DNA of 64,000 bases from Polaribacter sp. IC073 (GTDB taxonomy: Bacteria > Bacteroidota > Bacteroidia > Flavobacteriales > Flavobacteriaceae). The DNA lies in NCBI RefSeq assembly GCF_007997075.1, contig NZ_VORS01000001.1:248001-312000 (forward strand), read 5' to 3'. The translations under genes were made by a program, and so were the position numbers. Below, in pieces: positions 44,055 to 53,255 of the stretch; positions within the stretch are counted from its first letter, which is position 1; each line of letters begins with the position of its first letter. The notes under the pieces are model-generated. The model worked only from the letters and a program-made list of their open reading frames with translations, ran no database searches and was not told where the DNA came from.

Positions 44055-44870
44055 ATGAAAAAATTAAAATATATACTTATCATTTTCTTCCTGCTGTTTT
44101 CAACAAAAGAAATAGCAGCACAAAAAGACACCATAACAGCGCAAAGAACTGCTAGAAAAATGTTGCGTCAAGGAAATGAACTGTATCAAAAAAAACAATT
44201 TACAGATGCTTCTGTCTCTTATCAAAAAGCTTTGGGAAGCAATTCTAATTATGACAAAGCAACATATAACTTAGGAAATGCTTTCTATCAAAACAGCAAT
44301 TTTAAAGAAGCTATTCCGCAATATGAATTAACTGCTAAAACAGCAACAGACCAATTTTCAAAGGCGGAAGCTTATCACAACCTAGGGAATGCTATGATGG
44401 AGTCTAAAAACTATCAAGGTGCTGTAGATGGTTTTAAAAATGCATTAAGAAATAATCCTAATGATAATGAAACTCGTTATAATTTAGCTGTTGCTCAAAA
44501 ATTATTAGAAAAAGAGAAGCAGGATAAGAAAGACGACAAAAACAAGGATAAAGACAAAGACAAAAAAGATAAGGACAAGAAAGACAAGGACGATAAGAAT
44601 AAAGACGAAGACAAAAAAGACCAAAAGGACAAGGACAAAAAAGACGAAGATAAAGACGGCAAAGGCGACAAGGACAAAGACAAGAAACAAGATCCTAAGA
44701 AAGAGGATAAAAAGGAGCAAGAGAAACCAAAACCGCAACAGGGTAAAATGACACCGCAGCAAGTAAAGCAATTATTAGAAAGCTTGAATAATGAGGAGAA
44801 AAAAACCCAGAAAAAAATGAATGCGAAAAAAGCAAAAGGTAAAAAAGTAAAACAGGAAAAAGATTGGTAG
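44055..44870 (+). CDS. batC: Aerotolerance protein BatC (TPR protein with charged low-complexity tail)
   Basis: 271 aa, start at the ATG at 44055 (an upstream in-frame ATG at 44019 lies inside batB and lacks the signal peptide context). Signal peptide (MKKLKYILIIFFLLFSTKEIAAQ), then three TPR repeats (about 35-150, TYNLGNAFYQNSNFKEAI), then a Lys/Asp/Glu-rich segment of about 80 residues (KDKDKDKKDKDKKDKDDKNK and alike) and a basic end (KAKGKKVKQEKDW). The tail is intrinsically disordered by composition. The TPR part should bind BatA/BatB. Located where BatC lies in the Bat operon. Confidence 0.88.
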   Translation: MKKLKYILIIFFLLFSTKEIAAQKDTITAQRTARKMLRQGNELYQKKQFTDASVSYQKALGSNSNYDKATYNLGNAFYQNSNFKEAIPQYELTAKTATDQFSKAEAYHNLGNAMMESKNYQGAVDGFKNALRNNPNDNETRYNLAVAQKLLEKEKQDKKDDKNKDKDKDKKDKDKKDKDDKNKDEDKKDQKDKDKKDEDKDGKGDKDKDKKQDPKKEDKKEQEKPKPQQGKMTPQQVKQLLESLNNEEKKTQKKMNAKKAKGKKVKQEKDW

Positions 44871-44893
44871 ATTTACCGTTTTAGAAAAAGTTG

Positions 44894-46654
44894 ATGAAGT
44901 TGAAATTTTACATATCTCTATTTATTTGTTTACTAAGTTTATCTTTAGTTGCGCAAGAAGCAACCTTAAAGACAACAATTAGTAAAAACAAATTAGGCGT
45001 AAACCAACGTTTGCGAGTAGAGTTTTCTATAGACAAACAAGGTGGAGATAATTTTGCACCGCCAAACTTTAGTAACTTTAAAGTTGTGGGTGGCCCGAGT
45101 CAATCTGTTAGTCAATCTTGGATTAATGGAAAAGTAAGTTTTTCACAATCTTACACCTATATTCTTCAACCAAACAGAAAAGGAGAACTTTCTATAGGAA
45201 GTGCATCCATAAAAATTGGTGGCAAAATAATAAAATCTGAACCTGTAAAGATTATTGTTTTAGATGCTGTGGAAATTCCTAAAAACCCGAATGACCCCAA
45301 TTATATTGCACAACAGAACATTCATTTAGTTGCAGAAATTTCTAAATCTAAACCCTATGTTGGTGAAGGTGTTTATGTTGAATACCGATTGTATGTTAGT
45401 GAAAATGTTAGTGTTTATGATACTTCTGTAACCGAAGCGCCAAAATACAACGGTTTCTGGAGTCAGGATATTAAAATAAATGGTTTTCCAGTTAAAATGG
45501 GGAAATACAATGGTGAAAACTACAGATATATTGTACTTCAAAAAGCCCTTTTAATTCCAACAAAAACAGGAAAACTCTCTATAGCACCAATGAAAATGGA
45601 TATTGTAATTGGAGTTCCTTCTGGAAGATCAGATTTTTTCGGTAACGCAATTACAAGAAATGTTCGAAGAGAATTTGCATCCGCTAAGAAAATAATAAGT
45701 CCTTTAAGTCTTCCTTTAGAAGGGAAACCAGCAAACTTTTATGGTGCTGTTGGTGATTTTAATTTTGACGTTTCGCTAAGCAAAGATATTTTAAAAGCAA
45801 ATGAAACCAGCCAAGTAAAAGTGGCAGTTTCTGGAAACGGAAACTTAAAATTATTTGAATTGCCAACGGTAGAAACACCGGTAGAATTAGAAATGTACCA
45901 ACCAAAAAGAAAAGAAAATGTTCGTGTAAACGCAAGCGGAATTTCTGGTGCTGTGATAGACACCTACACAGTTGTGCCTCAATATAAAGGAAAATATAAA
46001 ATACCAAGTGTTTCATTTTCTTACTTTAATCCGAAAGAGAAAAAATACAAAACAATTGCTACAGAAGATTTCTATGTAGACGTGCAAGAGGGTAAAGAAT
46101 TGGTTGTTCTAGACACAACAACGGTTAGAAAACAAGAGGTTGTTGCTGCAGGCAAAAACTTTAGATATATTGCTACTAAGACAAATTTTATAACTACAAA
46201 AAAATCTGATTTTTTTAAATCGAATCTTTTCTATATTTTACTTTTATTGCCGTTAATTGCAATTCCGGTTGGAATCTTTATCGCAAAAAGAAATGAAGAA
46301 AGAAGCCATGATATTGTTGGTAATAAAGCTAGAAAAGCAGAACGATTGGCTAAGAAATATCTTTCTAAAGCCCAAAAACAACTCGGTAAAAAAGAAGCTT
46401 TCTACGAAGCTTTAGAACGTGCTTTGCATAATTATTTAAAAGCAAAATTAGGCATCGAGACGGCAGACATCAGTAAAGAAAAAATTACTGAAATGTTAGT
46501 GCATAAAAAAGTTGAAACAGCAACAATCAATCAATTTATTGAAGTTTTAAAAAGTTCTGACTTTGCACGATACACACCATATACAGCAACTCAAATGAAA
46601 GAAGAATTTGAACGCGCAAAAGAAGTTATTGTTCAACTAGATAAACAATTATAG
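44894..46654 (+). CDS. batD: BatD (BatD-family, oxygen tolerance protein)
   Basis: 586 aa from ATG 44894 (a TTG 3 bp earlier is less likely). Signal peptide 1-20, repeated beta-rich extracytoplasmic domains (about 22-430), a transmembrane helix (about 440-460, FYILLLLPLIAIPVGIFIAK) and a cytoplasmic helical domain (480-586, with RALHNYLKAKLGIETAD). This is the full-length BatD. It continues the moxR-DUF58-BatD-like-batABCD order; 2 bp precede the batE ATG. Confidence 0.9.
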   Translation: MKLKFYISLFICLLSLSLVAQEATLKTTISKNKLGVNQRLRVEFSIDKQGGDNFAPPNFSNFKVVGGPSQSVSQSWINGKVSFSQSYTYILQPNRKGELSIGSASIKIGGKIIKSEPVKIIVLDAVEIPKNPNDPNYIAQQNIHLVAEISKSKPYVGEGVYVEYRLYVSENVSVYDTSVTEAPKYNGFWSQDIKINGFPVKMGKYNGENYRYIVLQKALLIPTKTGKLSIAPMKMDIVIGVPSGRSDFFGNAITRNVRREFASAKKIISPLSLPLEGKPANFYGAVGDFNFDVSLSKDILKANETSQVKVAVSGNGNLKLFELPTVETPVELEMYQPKRKENVRVNASGISGAVIDTYTVVPQYKGKYKIPSVSFSYFNPKEKKYKTIATEDFYVDVQEGKELVVLDTTTVRKQEVVAAGKNFRYIATKTNFITTKKSDFFKSNLFYILLLLPLIAIPVGIFIAKRNEERSHDIVGNKARKAERLAKKYLSKAQKQLGKKEAFYEALERALHNYLKAKLGIETADISKEKITEMLVHKKVETATINQFIEVLKSSDFARYTPYTATQMKEEFERAKEVIVQLDKQL

Positions 46655-46655
46655 G

Positions 46656-47408
46656 ATGGTGAAAAAGATTTTATTTTTATTGTTGATGATTGCCAACTCG
46701 GTTACGGCTCAGAACGTAGATCGTTTATTTACTGCTGCAAATGAGTTATACAAAAATGGTGCGTTCGAAAAATCGATTGAAAAATATAAAGAAATTGAAG
46801 CTCTAGATGCCGTTTCTTCTGAGTTATACTTAAACTTAGGAAACGCATATTATAAGCTAAATAAAGTAGGTCCTACTCTTTTCTATTACGAAAAAGCCTT
46901 AAAATTAAACCCTTTACATGCCGATGTAAAAAACAATTTAGTGTTTGCAAAACGTTTGGCTTTAGACAATATAGAAGAAGTTCCTAAAACTATTTTTCAG
47001 CGTTTTGATAAAAATTATCTTCAAAAATTGTCTTATAATGAATGGGCAATTGTTACTGTTGTATTTTCTTTTATTGCAGCTATTTTATTTCTATTTTTCT
47101 ACTTTGCGCATACTCCAATAAGAAAAAGAACCTACTTTACTACGAGTAGCATCAGTTTTATTCTTTTTATTTTCACTATTTTTATCACTTATAATCAGTA
47201 TCATCAAACAAAAGAAAACAAAGAAGCTATTGTTTTTGCTGAAAAAACGGAGGTTAGAGACGCCCCCACTCTAAATTCTGAAGAAATTTTTACGTTGCAT
47301 GAAGGCGCAAAAGTAATTGTGTTAGATGTCGTAGATAATTGGAAAAAGATTAAATTAGCGGACGGAAAATTAGGATGGATAATCGCCGAAGAAATTAAAG
47401 AATTATAA
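46656..47408 (+). CDS. batE: BatE (TPR and SH3b domains)
   Basis: 250 aa. Signal peptide (MVKKILFLLLMIANSVTAQ), two TPR repeats (about 25-90, LYLNLGNAYYKLNKVGPTLF), two transmembrane helices (about 128-150 and 157-175) and a C-terminal SH3b domain (about 190-250, KTEVRDAPTLNSEEIFTLHE and GAKVIVLDV). This layout is that of BatE of the Bat operon. It directly precedes a small hydrophobic ORF. Confidence 0.88.
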   Translation: MVKKILFLLLMIANSVTAQNVDRLFTAANELYKNGAFEKSIEKYKEIEALDAVSSELYLNLGNAYYKLNKVGPTLFYYEKALKLNPLHADVKNNLVFAKRLALDNIEEVPKTIFQRFDKNYLQKLSYNEWAIVTVVFSFIAAILFLFFYFAHTPIRKRTYFTTSSISFILFIFTIFITYNQYHQTKENKEAIVFAEKTEVRDAPTLNSEEIFTLHEGAKVIVLDVVDNWKKIKLADGKLGWIIAEEIKEL

Positions 47409-47411
47409 TTA

Positions 47412-47705
47412 ATGAAGATTAGAGTAGCTATTGTCTTAACTTTTATTTTTACACTTTTTATTGTGACTCCCACAATACTTTCTGTTGTACAAGATAATTT
47501 CGACATCTCTATTCTTTATAATATAAGTGAAGAAGAAAATAATCAAAAAGAAGTTTCTAAAAATTTTGATATGAAATTCTCTGAAACTAAAACATGTTTA
47601 TCCCTTTTTAACACTCTAGACAAGAAGGACTTACTCGATTTTTATTTAAAAAAATACACAGATATTTCTCAGGAAAACAGTTCTCCTCCTCCAGAATTAG
47701 TGTAA
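47412..47705 (+). CDS. Small single-anchor protein of unknown function
   Basis: 97 aa. One N-terminal hydrophobic helix (residues 6-26, AIVLTFIFTLFIVTPTILSV), then a polar Glu/Lys-rich part ending NSSPPPELV. I do not recognise the family. It starts 3 bp behind batE and is most likely in the Bat operon; the SulP gene follows after 77 bp. Its role in aerotolerance is not known. Confidence 0.65.
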   Translation: MKIRVAIVLTFIFTLFIVTPTILSVVQDNFDISILYNISEEENNQKEVSKNFDMKFSETKTCLSLFNTLDKKDLLDFYLKKYTDISQENSSPPPELV

Positions 47706-47782
47706 ATATTATCAAGAATTTCAAATTTTAACTTTAACTTTAAACCTATCTTTTAGACAATGATGGGTAAAATTATTTATTT

Positions 47783-49651
47783 ATGAAAAAATTATTTTCA
47801 AACATAAAGGGTGACGCTTTTGGTGGTATTACTGCGGGTATTGTTGCATTACCCTTGGCGTTAGCCTTTGGTGTTTCTTCTGGTTTGGGACCAAGTGCTG
47901 GTTTATACGGTGCCATTTTTATTAGTTTCTTTGCGGCACTTTTTGGTGGAACAAACACTCAGATTTCTGGTCCAACGGCACCCATGACTGCCGTTAGTAT
48001 GGTAGTTATTGCAGGTATTGTTGCTGCAAATGATGGCGATATTACAAAAGCACTACCAGCTATTTTAACTGTTTTTCTTTTGGCAGGATTATTTCAAATT
48101 ATATTAGGGGTTATTGGTCTCGGAAAATACATTCGGTACATTCCTTACCCCGTAGTTTCTGGTTTTATGACTGCAATCGGATTGATAATTTTACTTACTC
48201 AAGTATTGCCTTCAGTTGGTTATTACCCAAAAGAAGATGTTCAATTTGTAAACACATTTAAAGCACAAGCACAAGAAGTTATTCTAGAGAATATCTTAAA
48301 AGAAGAAGCAGGTAAAGGTATTTTAGTTTTAGAAAATTTTGAAGAAACCAATAGAAGAGGTCAATTAATTACGGCTGCAGATATAGAAAAAGAATCACAA
48401 ACATTAGCAGCAAAAGAAACTTCTGGTGCTTTAGGTGCTATAAAAGCTTTTCCAAGGGCTTTACAAAATATTAATTGGTTAGAACTTTTACTCGCCTTAG
48501 GTACAATTATTATCATCTACGGTTTTAAACGGATTACCACCAAAGTACCAAGTACTCTTGTTGCCTTAATTGTAATGTCTGGAATTGCTGTTGCTTTTGG
48601 TTTAGACTATAGAACAATACAAGAAATTCCGAGTGGTATTCCAATTCCGAAATGGGAAATTTTTACAGGTTTTAGTCTTGCTAATCTAACGCCGTATATT
48701 TTTACAGCCCTAACACTAGCGCTATTGGGAGCAATAGATTCGCTTTTAACAAGTGTTGTTGCAGATAATATGACGAAAACGAAACACAAACCAAATAAAG
48801 AGTTGGTTGGTCAAGGAATAGGAAATAGTGTCGCAGCATTATTTGGTGGTCTTCCAGGAGCAGGTGCAACTATTAGAACTGTTGTAAATATAAATGCTGG
48901 TGGAAAAACAAAACTTTCTGGTATGATTGCAGGAGTTATGTTACTTGTAATTATGTTAGGTTTAGGCCCAATTGCTTCAAAAATTCCTGCAGGAGTTTTA
49001 GCAGGTATTTTAATTACTGTTGGTATTGGTGTAATGGATTATAAAGGATTGAAAGCAATACCTTACTTGCCAAAAGACATTAAAATTGGTCCGATTAAAG
49101 TAAGTTCTGAAGTATTAATTATGATGGTAGTTTTACTACTTTCTACTTTCTGGAATTTAGTATACGCAGTTGGTATTGGTTTGATCATTGCTTCTCTAAT
49201 GTTTATGAAAAAAATTGGCGATTTAACAGCAGAAAGATCTGATGTGAAATCATTAAAAGAAGAAGCTTGGGATGATGAAATTAGTTTTCCAACAAACTTA
49301 AAAGAAGAAGTGTTTATTAAGCATGTAAAAGGTCCTTTATTTTTTGGTACTACAAGTGATTTTCAAGCGCTTTCTCTGCAAATACCTCAAACTGCAAAAA
49401 CGGTTATTCTTCGTTTGGGTAGAATGCAATATATGGATCAATCTGGGCTCTATGCCATGGAAGACATGCTGTTAGATTTAAAGAAGAAAAACATTGAGGT
49501 ATTGTTTGTAAACTTATTAAAACAACCAAGATATATGATGGAAAGAATTGATATCATTCCAGACTTTATCCCTAAAGAGCACATTTTTAAAAATTTTGAT
49601 AGTTGTGTAAAATGGATAAAACAAAATGTAAAAGACGAATTCAAAAACTAA
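47783..49651 (+). CDS. SulP-family anion transporter with STAS domain (probable bicarbonate transporter)
   Basis: 622 aa. About 12-14 transmembrane helices (residues 10-470), with the SulP signature GLYGAIFISFFAALFGGTNT (residues 39-58) and the conserved SGPTAPMTAVSMVVIAG, then a cytosolic STAS domain (about 500-610, VILRLGRMQYMDQSGLYAME). SulP members carry sulfate, bicarbonate or other anions. The next gene is a beta-carbonic anhydrase 6 bp later, which favours bicarbonate, as in BicA-type transporters and as I recall from Polaribacter genomes. Confidence 0.88.
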   Translation: MKKLFSNIKGDAFGGITAGIVALPLALAFGVSSGLGPSAGLYGAIFISFFAALFGGTNTQISGPTAPMTAVSMVVIAGIVAANDGDITKALPAILTVFLLAGLFQIILGVIGLGKYIRYIPYPVVSGFMTAIGLIILLTQVLPSVGYYPKEDVQFVNTFKAQAQEVILENILKEEAGKGILVLENFEETNRRGQLITAADIEKESQTLAAKETSGALGAIKAFPRALQNINWLELLLALGTIIIIYGFKRITTKVPSTLVALIVMSGIAVAFGLDYRTIQEIPSGIPIPKWEIFTGFSLANLTPYIFTALTLALLGAIDSLLTSVVADNMTKTKHKPNKELVGQGIGNSVAALFGGLPGAGATIRTVVNINAGGKTKLSGMIAGVMLLVIMLGLGPIASKIPAGVLAGILITVGIGVMDYKGLKAIPYLPKDIKIGPIKVSSEVLIMMVVLLLSTFWNLVYAVGIGLIIASLMFMKKIGDLTAERSDVKSLKEEAWDDEISFPTNLKEEVFIKHVKGPLFFGTTSDFQALSLQIPQTAKTVILRLGRMQYMDQSGLYAMEDMLLDLKKKNIEVLFVNLLKQPRYMMERIDIIPDFIPKEHIFKNFDSCVKWIKQNVKDEFKN

Positions 49652-49657
49652 AAAACT

Positions 49658-50293
49658 ATGCCACACAGAAATAAAGCCATTACAAAAGATGCTCAAGATA
49701 AACTAACACCTATGGTTGTGTTACAAGATTTTATTGAAGGTAATTCTCGTTTTGTTAGAGACGAAGTTCATACAATAGATCATAAAGCTTTAATTACCCA
49801 AACAACAGAGAGTCAACATCCAAAAGCAATTGTACTTTCATGCATCGATTCTAGAGTTCCTGTAGAATTAATTTTTGACCAAACTATTGGTGATATTTTT
49901 GTCGCTAGAGTTGCAGGAAACTTTGAAAATACAGACATCTTAGGAAGTATGGAATACTCTTGCAAGGTTGCAGGAAGTAAATTGGTTTTTGTTTTAGGTC
50001 ATGAAAGTTGTGGTGCCATTAAAGCAGCATGCGATCATGTAGAATTAGGAAACATTACATCGATGTTAAATAATATTCAGCCAGCAGTTAAAAAATCTGA
50101 AGGAGAAGTTAAAGGAAAGCACAATTCTTCTAACACAGAGTTTGTAGATAAAACAATTGAAAACAACGTAAAATTAACCATTCAGAGAATTAGAGAGAAA
50201 AGTCCTATATTAAACCAAATGGAAAAAGACGGAGAAATTAAAATTGTGGGTGGTGTTTACCATATTAGCAGAGGAAAAGTAATGATGTTGTAA
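49658..50293 (+). CDS. Beta-class carbonic anhydrase
   Basis: 211 aa. Hydrates CO2 to bicarbonate with a zinc ion. Zinc ligands and catalytic dyad are seen: Cys62, Asp64 and Arg66 in SCIDSRVPVE, His115 and Cys118 in LGHESCGAIK. No signal peptide, so cytoplasmic. The gene is 6 bp behind the SulP transporter and shares its terminator; together they look like a bicarbonate capture pair. Confidence 0.94.
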   Translation: MPHRNKAITKDAQDKLTPMVVLQDFIEGNSRFVRDEVHTIDHKALITQTTESQHPKAIVLSCIDSRVPVELIFDQTIGDIFVARVAGNFENTDILGSMEYSCKVAGSKLVFVLGHESCGAIKAACDHVELGNITSMLNNIQPAVKKSEGEVKGKHNSSNTEFVDKTIENNVKLTIQRIREKSPILNQMEKDGEIKIVGGVYHISRGKVMML

Positions 50294-50334
50294 GTTATTA
50301 TTACCTACTGAATAAAGTTTCGGAAATAATTATA

Positions 50335-50370
50335 AAGGCAGTAATTTTAGGTTACTGCCTTATTTTTTTT
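50335..50370 (+). terminator. Terminator of the SulP-carbonic anhydrase operon
   Basis: AAGGCAGTAA (50335-50344) pairs with TTACTGCCTT (50352-50361), followed by A and eight T. Lies 42 nt after the carbonic anhydrase stop. Confidence 0.9.
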
Positions 50371-50444
50371 AATATTAATTTTCAATATCTATTTTTAGTA
50401 TTGGTAACTTTTCCGTTATTTTACTCAAGGAATTTTAAAGCATC

Positions 50445-50474
50445 AAAAAAGACGCTACAATTAGCGTCTTTTTT
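50445..50474. terminator. Terminator of the T9SS protein (bidirectional stem)
   Basis: AAAAAAGACGCT (50445-50456) pairs with AGCGTCTTTTTT (50463-50474). On the minus strand the T-run ends the T9SS protein transcript, 58 nt after its stop. Confidence 0.85.
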
Positions 50475-50531
50475 ATTGTAATGATCTAACGTCTTCCAAA
50501 ACTTTAGAAGCACTAAATTATCCTTTTATAA

Positions 50532-53204
50532 TTATTCTATTATAATCTTTTTAGAATCCTTCTTCCCGTTTTCGTCTACCAAATTCACAATGTAAATTCC
50601 TGAATTTACATTTAATGAAACCACTTGTTTTTCATTCGTACTAAAGTCTAAATTTGCTTTGTAAACTTGTCTTCCAGAAATATCAAAAATATTCATTTTC
50701 GCTTTCCCTAAAGAACTTTTAGCAAAAACAGTAAAGTTACCTTTAGAAACTGTTGGAAACACTGTAAACGCTTTATTATTTCTTAAAACATCCTCTACAG
50801 AAGCTGTAACCGTTGTAAATTTACCTGTAAATAAACCTCTACCATGTGTAGCTGCTAAAACTAAATTATCTGAAGCTCTGTATTGTAGCATATCTACTCT
50901 AACATTTCCCATTCCAGAATTTGCAGGTTCCCAAAGAACATTTGCTGCAGTAACATCGCTTGTTTTCCAAATACCCGCTTCGGTTGCTACAATTACTTCT
51001 TTTCTATCTAAAGGATTAAATAAAGACCATCTAACAGGAATGTCTGGTAAGTTTCCTTCTACATCTGTCCAAGTTGTTCCACCATCAATTGTATACCAAA
51101 CACTTTTTACACCATAATTAGAATATGTTAGCAAAACTTCATCATCTGTTGCACCAATCTCAATACAAGAAATACTTCCTGCAACACCAGTAGTATTTAA
51201 CCTTGTAAAAGAATCGGTATTTGCATTCATTCTTAAAACTCTACCGATATTAGTTCCAAAAAACACCTGTCTATTCTCTTTATTATGTGGTGACACTCTA
51301 ATATGCGATACTACGGCACCAGAGAACTGAAAACTACTTACCACATCTTTTTCTCCTGAAAAATTACTTCTATTTCCTTGGTCTTCGTAATCTGGTTTTA
51401 ATTTTGCTCTTGTTATATTATTAGGACCATCATAAGAATAAAAAATATTATTATCATCGTCATAATCTGAAGAGTTTATAAAACTGCCAGATTCGTTATT
51501 ATTTATTAAGGTTATATAGTCTACTTCTGGCTTTGAATAGTCATATAAATAAGAAACATTGTTTTGTGTAGAAGCAATATAATAAATACCATCTACACCA
51601 TCATTTGCTGTTTGATCTATAAAGCTAAAACCTCCATCTCCCCCTAATATTTCAAAAGAATTACTTACTCCTGGTTCATAGATATAATTGGTACCATTAT
51701 CTTGTGCACCGCCCATAAAGCCATCAACATTTATAGGATCTATTGCTGCAGAGTAAAATTGTGTGATGTTAAAATTTAAATTTCTTGGAACAAAACCATT
51801 ATTATTTTGGATTTTAGTATTGTCTGGAGCATAAAAAATACCTCCATCTGATGCTACCAAAAGTTCATTATGATTTGGTCTGAATATTATATTATGAATA
51901 TCTGCATGAACGTAACTAACAGAAGCATCTACAGAAAGTTCCCAACTCGATGTTTTATTCCATGAAAAACCAGCATCTAAACTTCTAAACGTATTTATAC
52001 CACCTACATAAATTTCATTTTCATTAGCAGGGTTTATATTTATAATCAAATCATACCAAGCTTGGTTACGCGTAAAATCATCATTTGGCACCGTAGAATC
52101 ACCAGAGTCAGAAGGTTCTGTTACATTCTCCCAGGTGGTTCCAGAATTTGTTGTTTTAACAATTTCACCAAGTTTATTCCCACTGGTAATTAAGGCATAA
52201 ACAACATCTGCATTAGATTTAGCAGTTGCTAGTTCTACTCTACCTAAAGAACTTAATGTAGCAGTATATTTAGAAGCAAAAACAACACCATTTGAAGATG
52301 AGAATATAGAGCCACTTGCATCTCCTGCCCATATTGTATTGTCCGATCCTAATTCTAAATCTCTAATTGCTTCTGTAGATGCTACCGTCCAAGTTATACC
52401 GCCATCTACAGATCTAAATAAATCTGTACCGTCGGATAATATGTCTTCAACATCTCGCATAGCAGCATAAATTACTCCTTCGGTTCCTCCTTCATTTCTA
52501 ACGATTAAATCATATACATATTCAAAATTAATTGTAGAAATAAGATTGTTCCAAGTAACACCGCCATCGGTTGTTTTCCATATTCCAGCACCGTTAACTG
52601 CATCTACATTTCCCCAACCTTCACCAGTACCTACATAAAATGTATTGGTCTGAATTGGATCATAATCTAGCGCGGAAATTGCAAAGTTTAACATATCCGG
52701 ACTTACCATACTCCATGCAGAATTTTCATCTGTAATGTCTTCATTCTTCCAAATACCACCACTTACACCTCCAGCAAAAACTCTTTTATCCGCTGCATCA
52801 TTTGGGTCGAACATTAAAGCGCGAACTCTACCCGCTACCTTTTTAGGGCCTCTAGATTCCCAATTAAAATTAGTTGCGGCAGTTTTACTAAGCGTTGCTT
52901 CACGTTTTACCTTCTTACCATATCTTAAGGCTTTTATCAGCCTGTCTTGATGTAGTTTTTTGGTAGTAGGATCCATTGTTCTTAAAAAATCTTGTTCAAA
53001 TGCTAAATCCGGACGGTCTTTTTTAGGAATTGCTCTTAACTCTTTTCTCGTTAAAGATTTTCTTTTAGAGTATGGATGGTTTGCTAAGTATGCAGCATAT
53101 TCTTTTTGTTTTTTTTCAAACGCTGTTTCTTTGTTATTATTTATCAAAAAAATGGCAACTATGGCAACTACAGCCAAGATAGAAAGAGATAGTTTTTTAT
53201 TCAT
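50532..53204 (-). CDS. Secreted beta-propeller (BNR/sortilin-like) protein with T9SS type A sorting domain
   Basis: 890 aa. N-terminal signal (MNKKLSLSILAVVAIVAIFL), a charged linker (about 25-110), a long propeller region (115-790) with repeats of the form WKTTDGGVTWNNL, FRSVDGGITWTV, YTIDGGTTWTDVEG and VGGINTFRSLDAGFSW, then a C-terminal T9SS domain (about 805-890; VFPTVSKGNFTVFAKSS, MNIFDISGRQVYKANL, SGIYIVNLVDENGKK). The propeller is like VPS10/BNR proteins, often annotated as sialidase or glycosyl hydrolase; I see no catalytic residues I can assign. Likely surface-bound or secreted. Monocistronic. Confidence 0.85.
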   Translation of the reverse strand: MNKKLSLSILAVVAIVAIFLINNNKETAFEKKQKEYAAYLANHPYSKRKSLTRKELRAIPKKDRPDLAFEQDFLRTMDPTTKKLHQDRLIKALRYGKKVKREATLSKTAATNFNWESRGPKKVAGRVRALMFDPNDAADKRVFAGGVSGGIWKNEDITDENSAWSMVSPDMLNFAISALDYDPIQTNTFYVGTGEGWGNVDAVNGAGIWKTTDGGVTWNNLISTINFEYVYDLIVRNEGGTEGVIYAAMRDVEDILSDGTDLFRSVDGGITWTVASTEAIRDLELGSDNTIWAGDASGSIFSSSNGVVFASKYTATLSSLGRVELATAKSNADVVYALITSGNKLGEIVKTTNSGTTWENVTEPSDSGDSTVPNDDFTRNQAWYDLIININPANENEIYVGGINTFRSLDAGFSWNKTSSWELSVDASVSYVHADIHNIIFRPNHNELLVASDGGIFYAPDNTKIQNNNGFVPRNLNFNITQFYSAAIDPINVDGFMGGAQDNGTNYIYEPGVSNSFEILGGDGGFSFIDQTANDGVDGIYYIASTQNNVSYLYDYSKPEVDYITLINNNESGSFINSSDYDDDNNIFYSYDGPNNITRAKLKPDYEDQGNRSNFSGEKDVVSSFQFSGAVVSHIRVSPHNKENRQVFFGTNIGRVLRMNANTDSFTRLNTTGVAGSISCIEIGATDDEVLLTYSNYGVKSVWYTIDGGTTWTDVEGNLPDIPVRWSLFNPLDRKEVIVATEAGIWKTSDVTAANVLWEPANSGMGNVRVDMLQYRASDNLVLAATHGRGLFTGKFTTVTASVEDVLRNNKAFTVFPTVSKGNFTVFAKSSLGKAKMNIFDISGRQVYKANLDFSTNEKQVVSLNVNSGIYIVNLVDENGKKDSKKIIIE

Positions 53205-53231
53205 ATTTTATATTTTCTTTAAAAAAGTAAC

Positions 53232-53239
53232 CAAATTTA
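53232..53239 (-). promoter_or_regulatory. Putative -7 element of the T9SS protein gene
   Basis: Minus-strand TAAATTTG matches TAnnTTTG, 28 nt upstream of the start. No clear -33 box. Confidence 0.4.
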
Positions 53240-53255
53240 GTGATTTTTAATAATT

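Noticed and set aside
44495..44771. Minus-strand ORFs opposite the batC tail with Ser/Leu or Phe/Leu/Val-rich translations
   Set aside because: They are the mirror of the Lys/Asp-coding repeat of batC and have no independent support.
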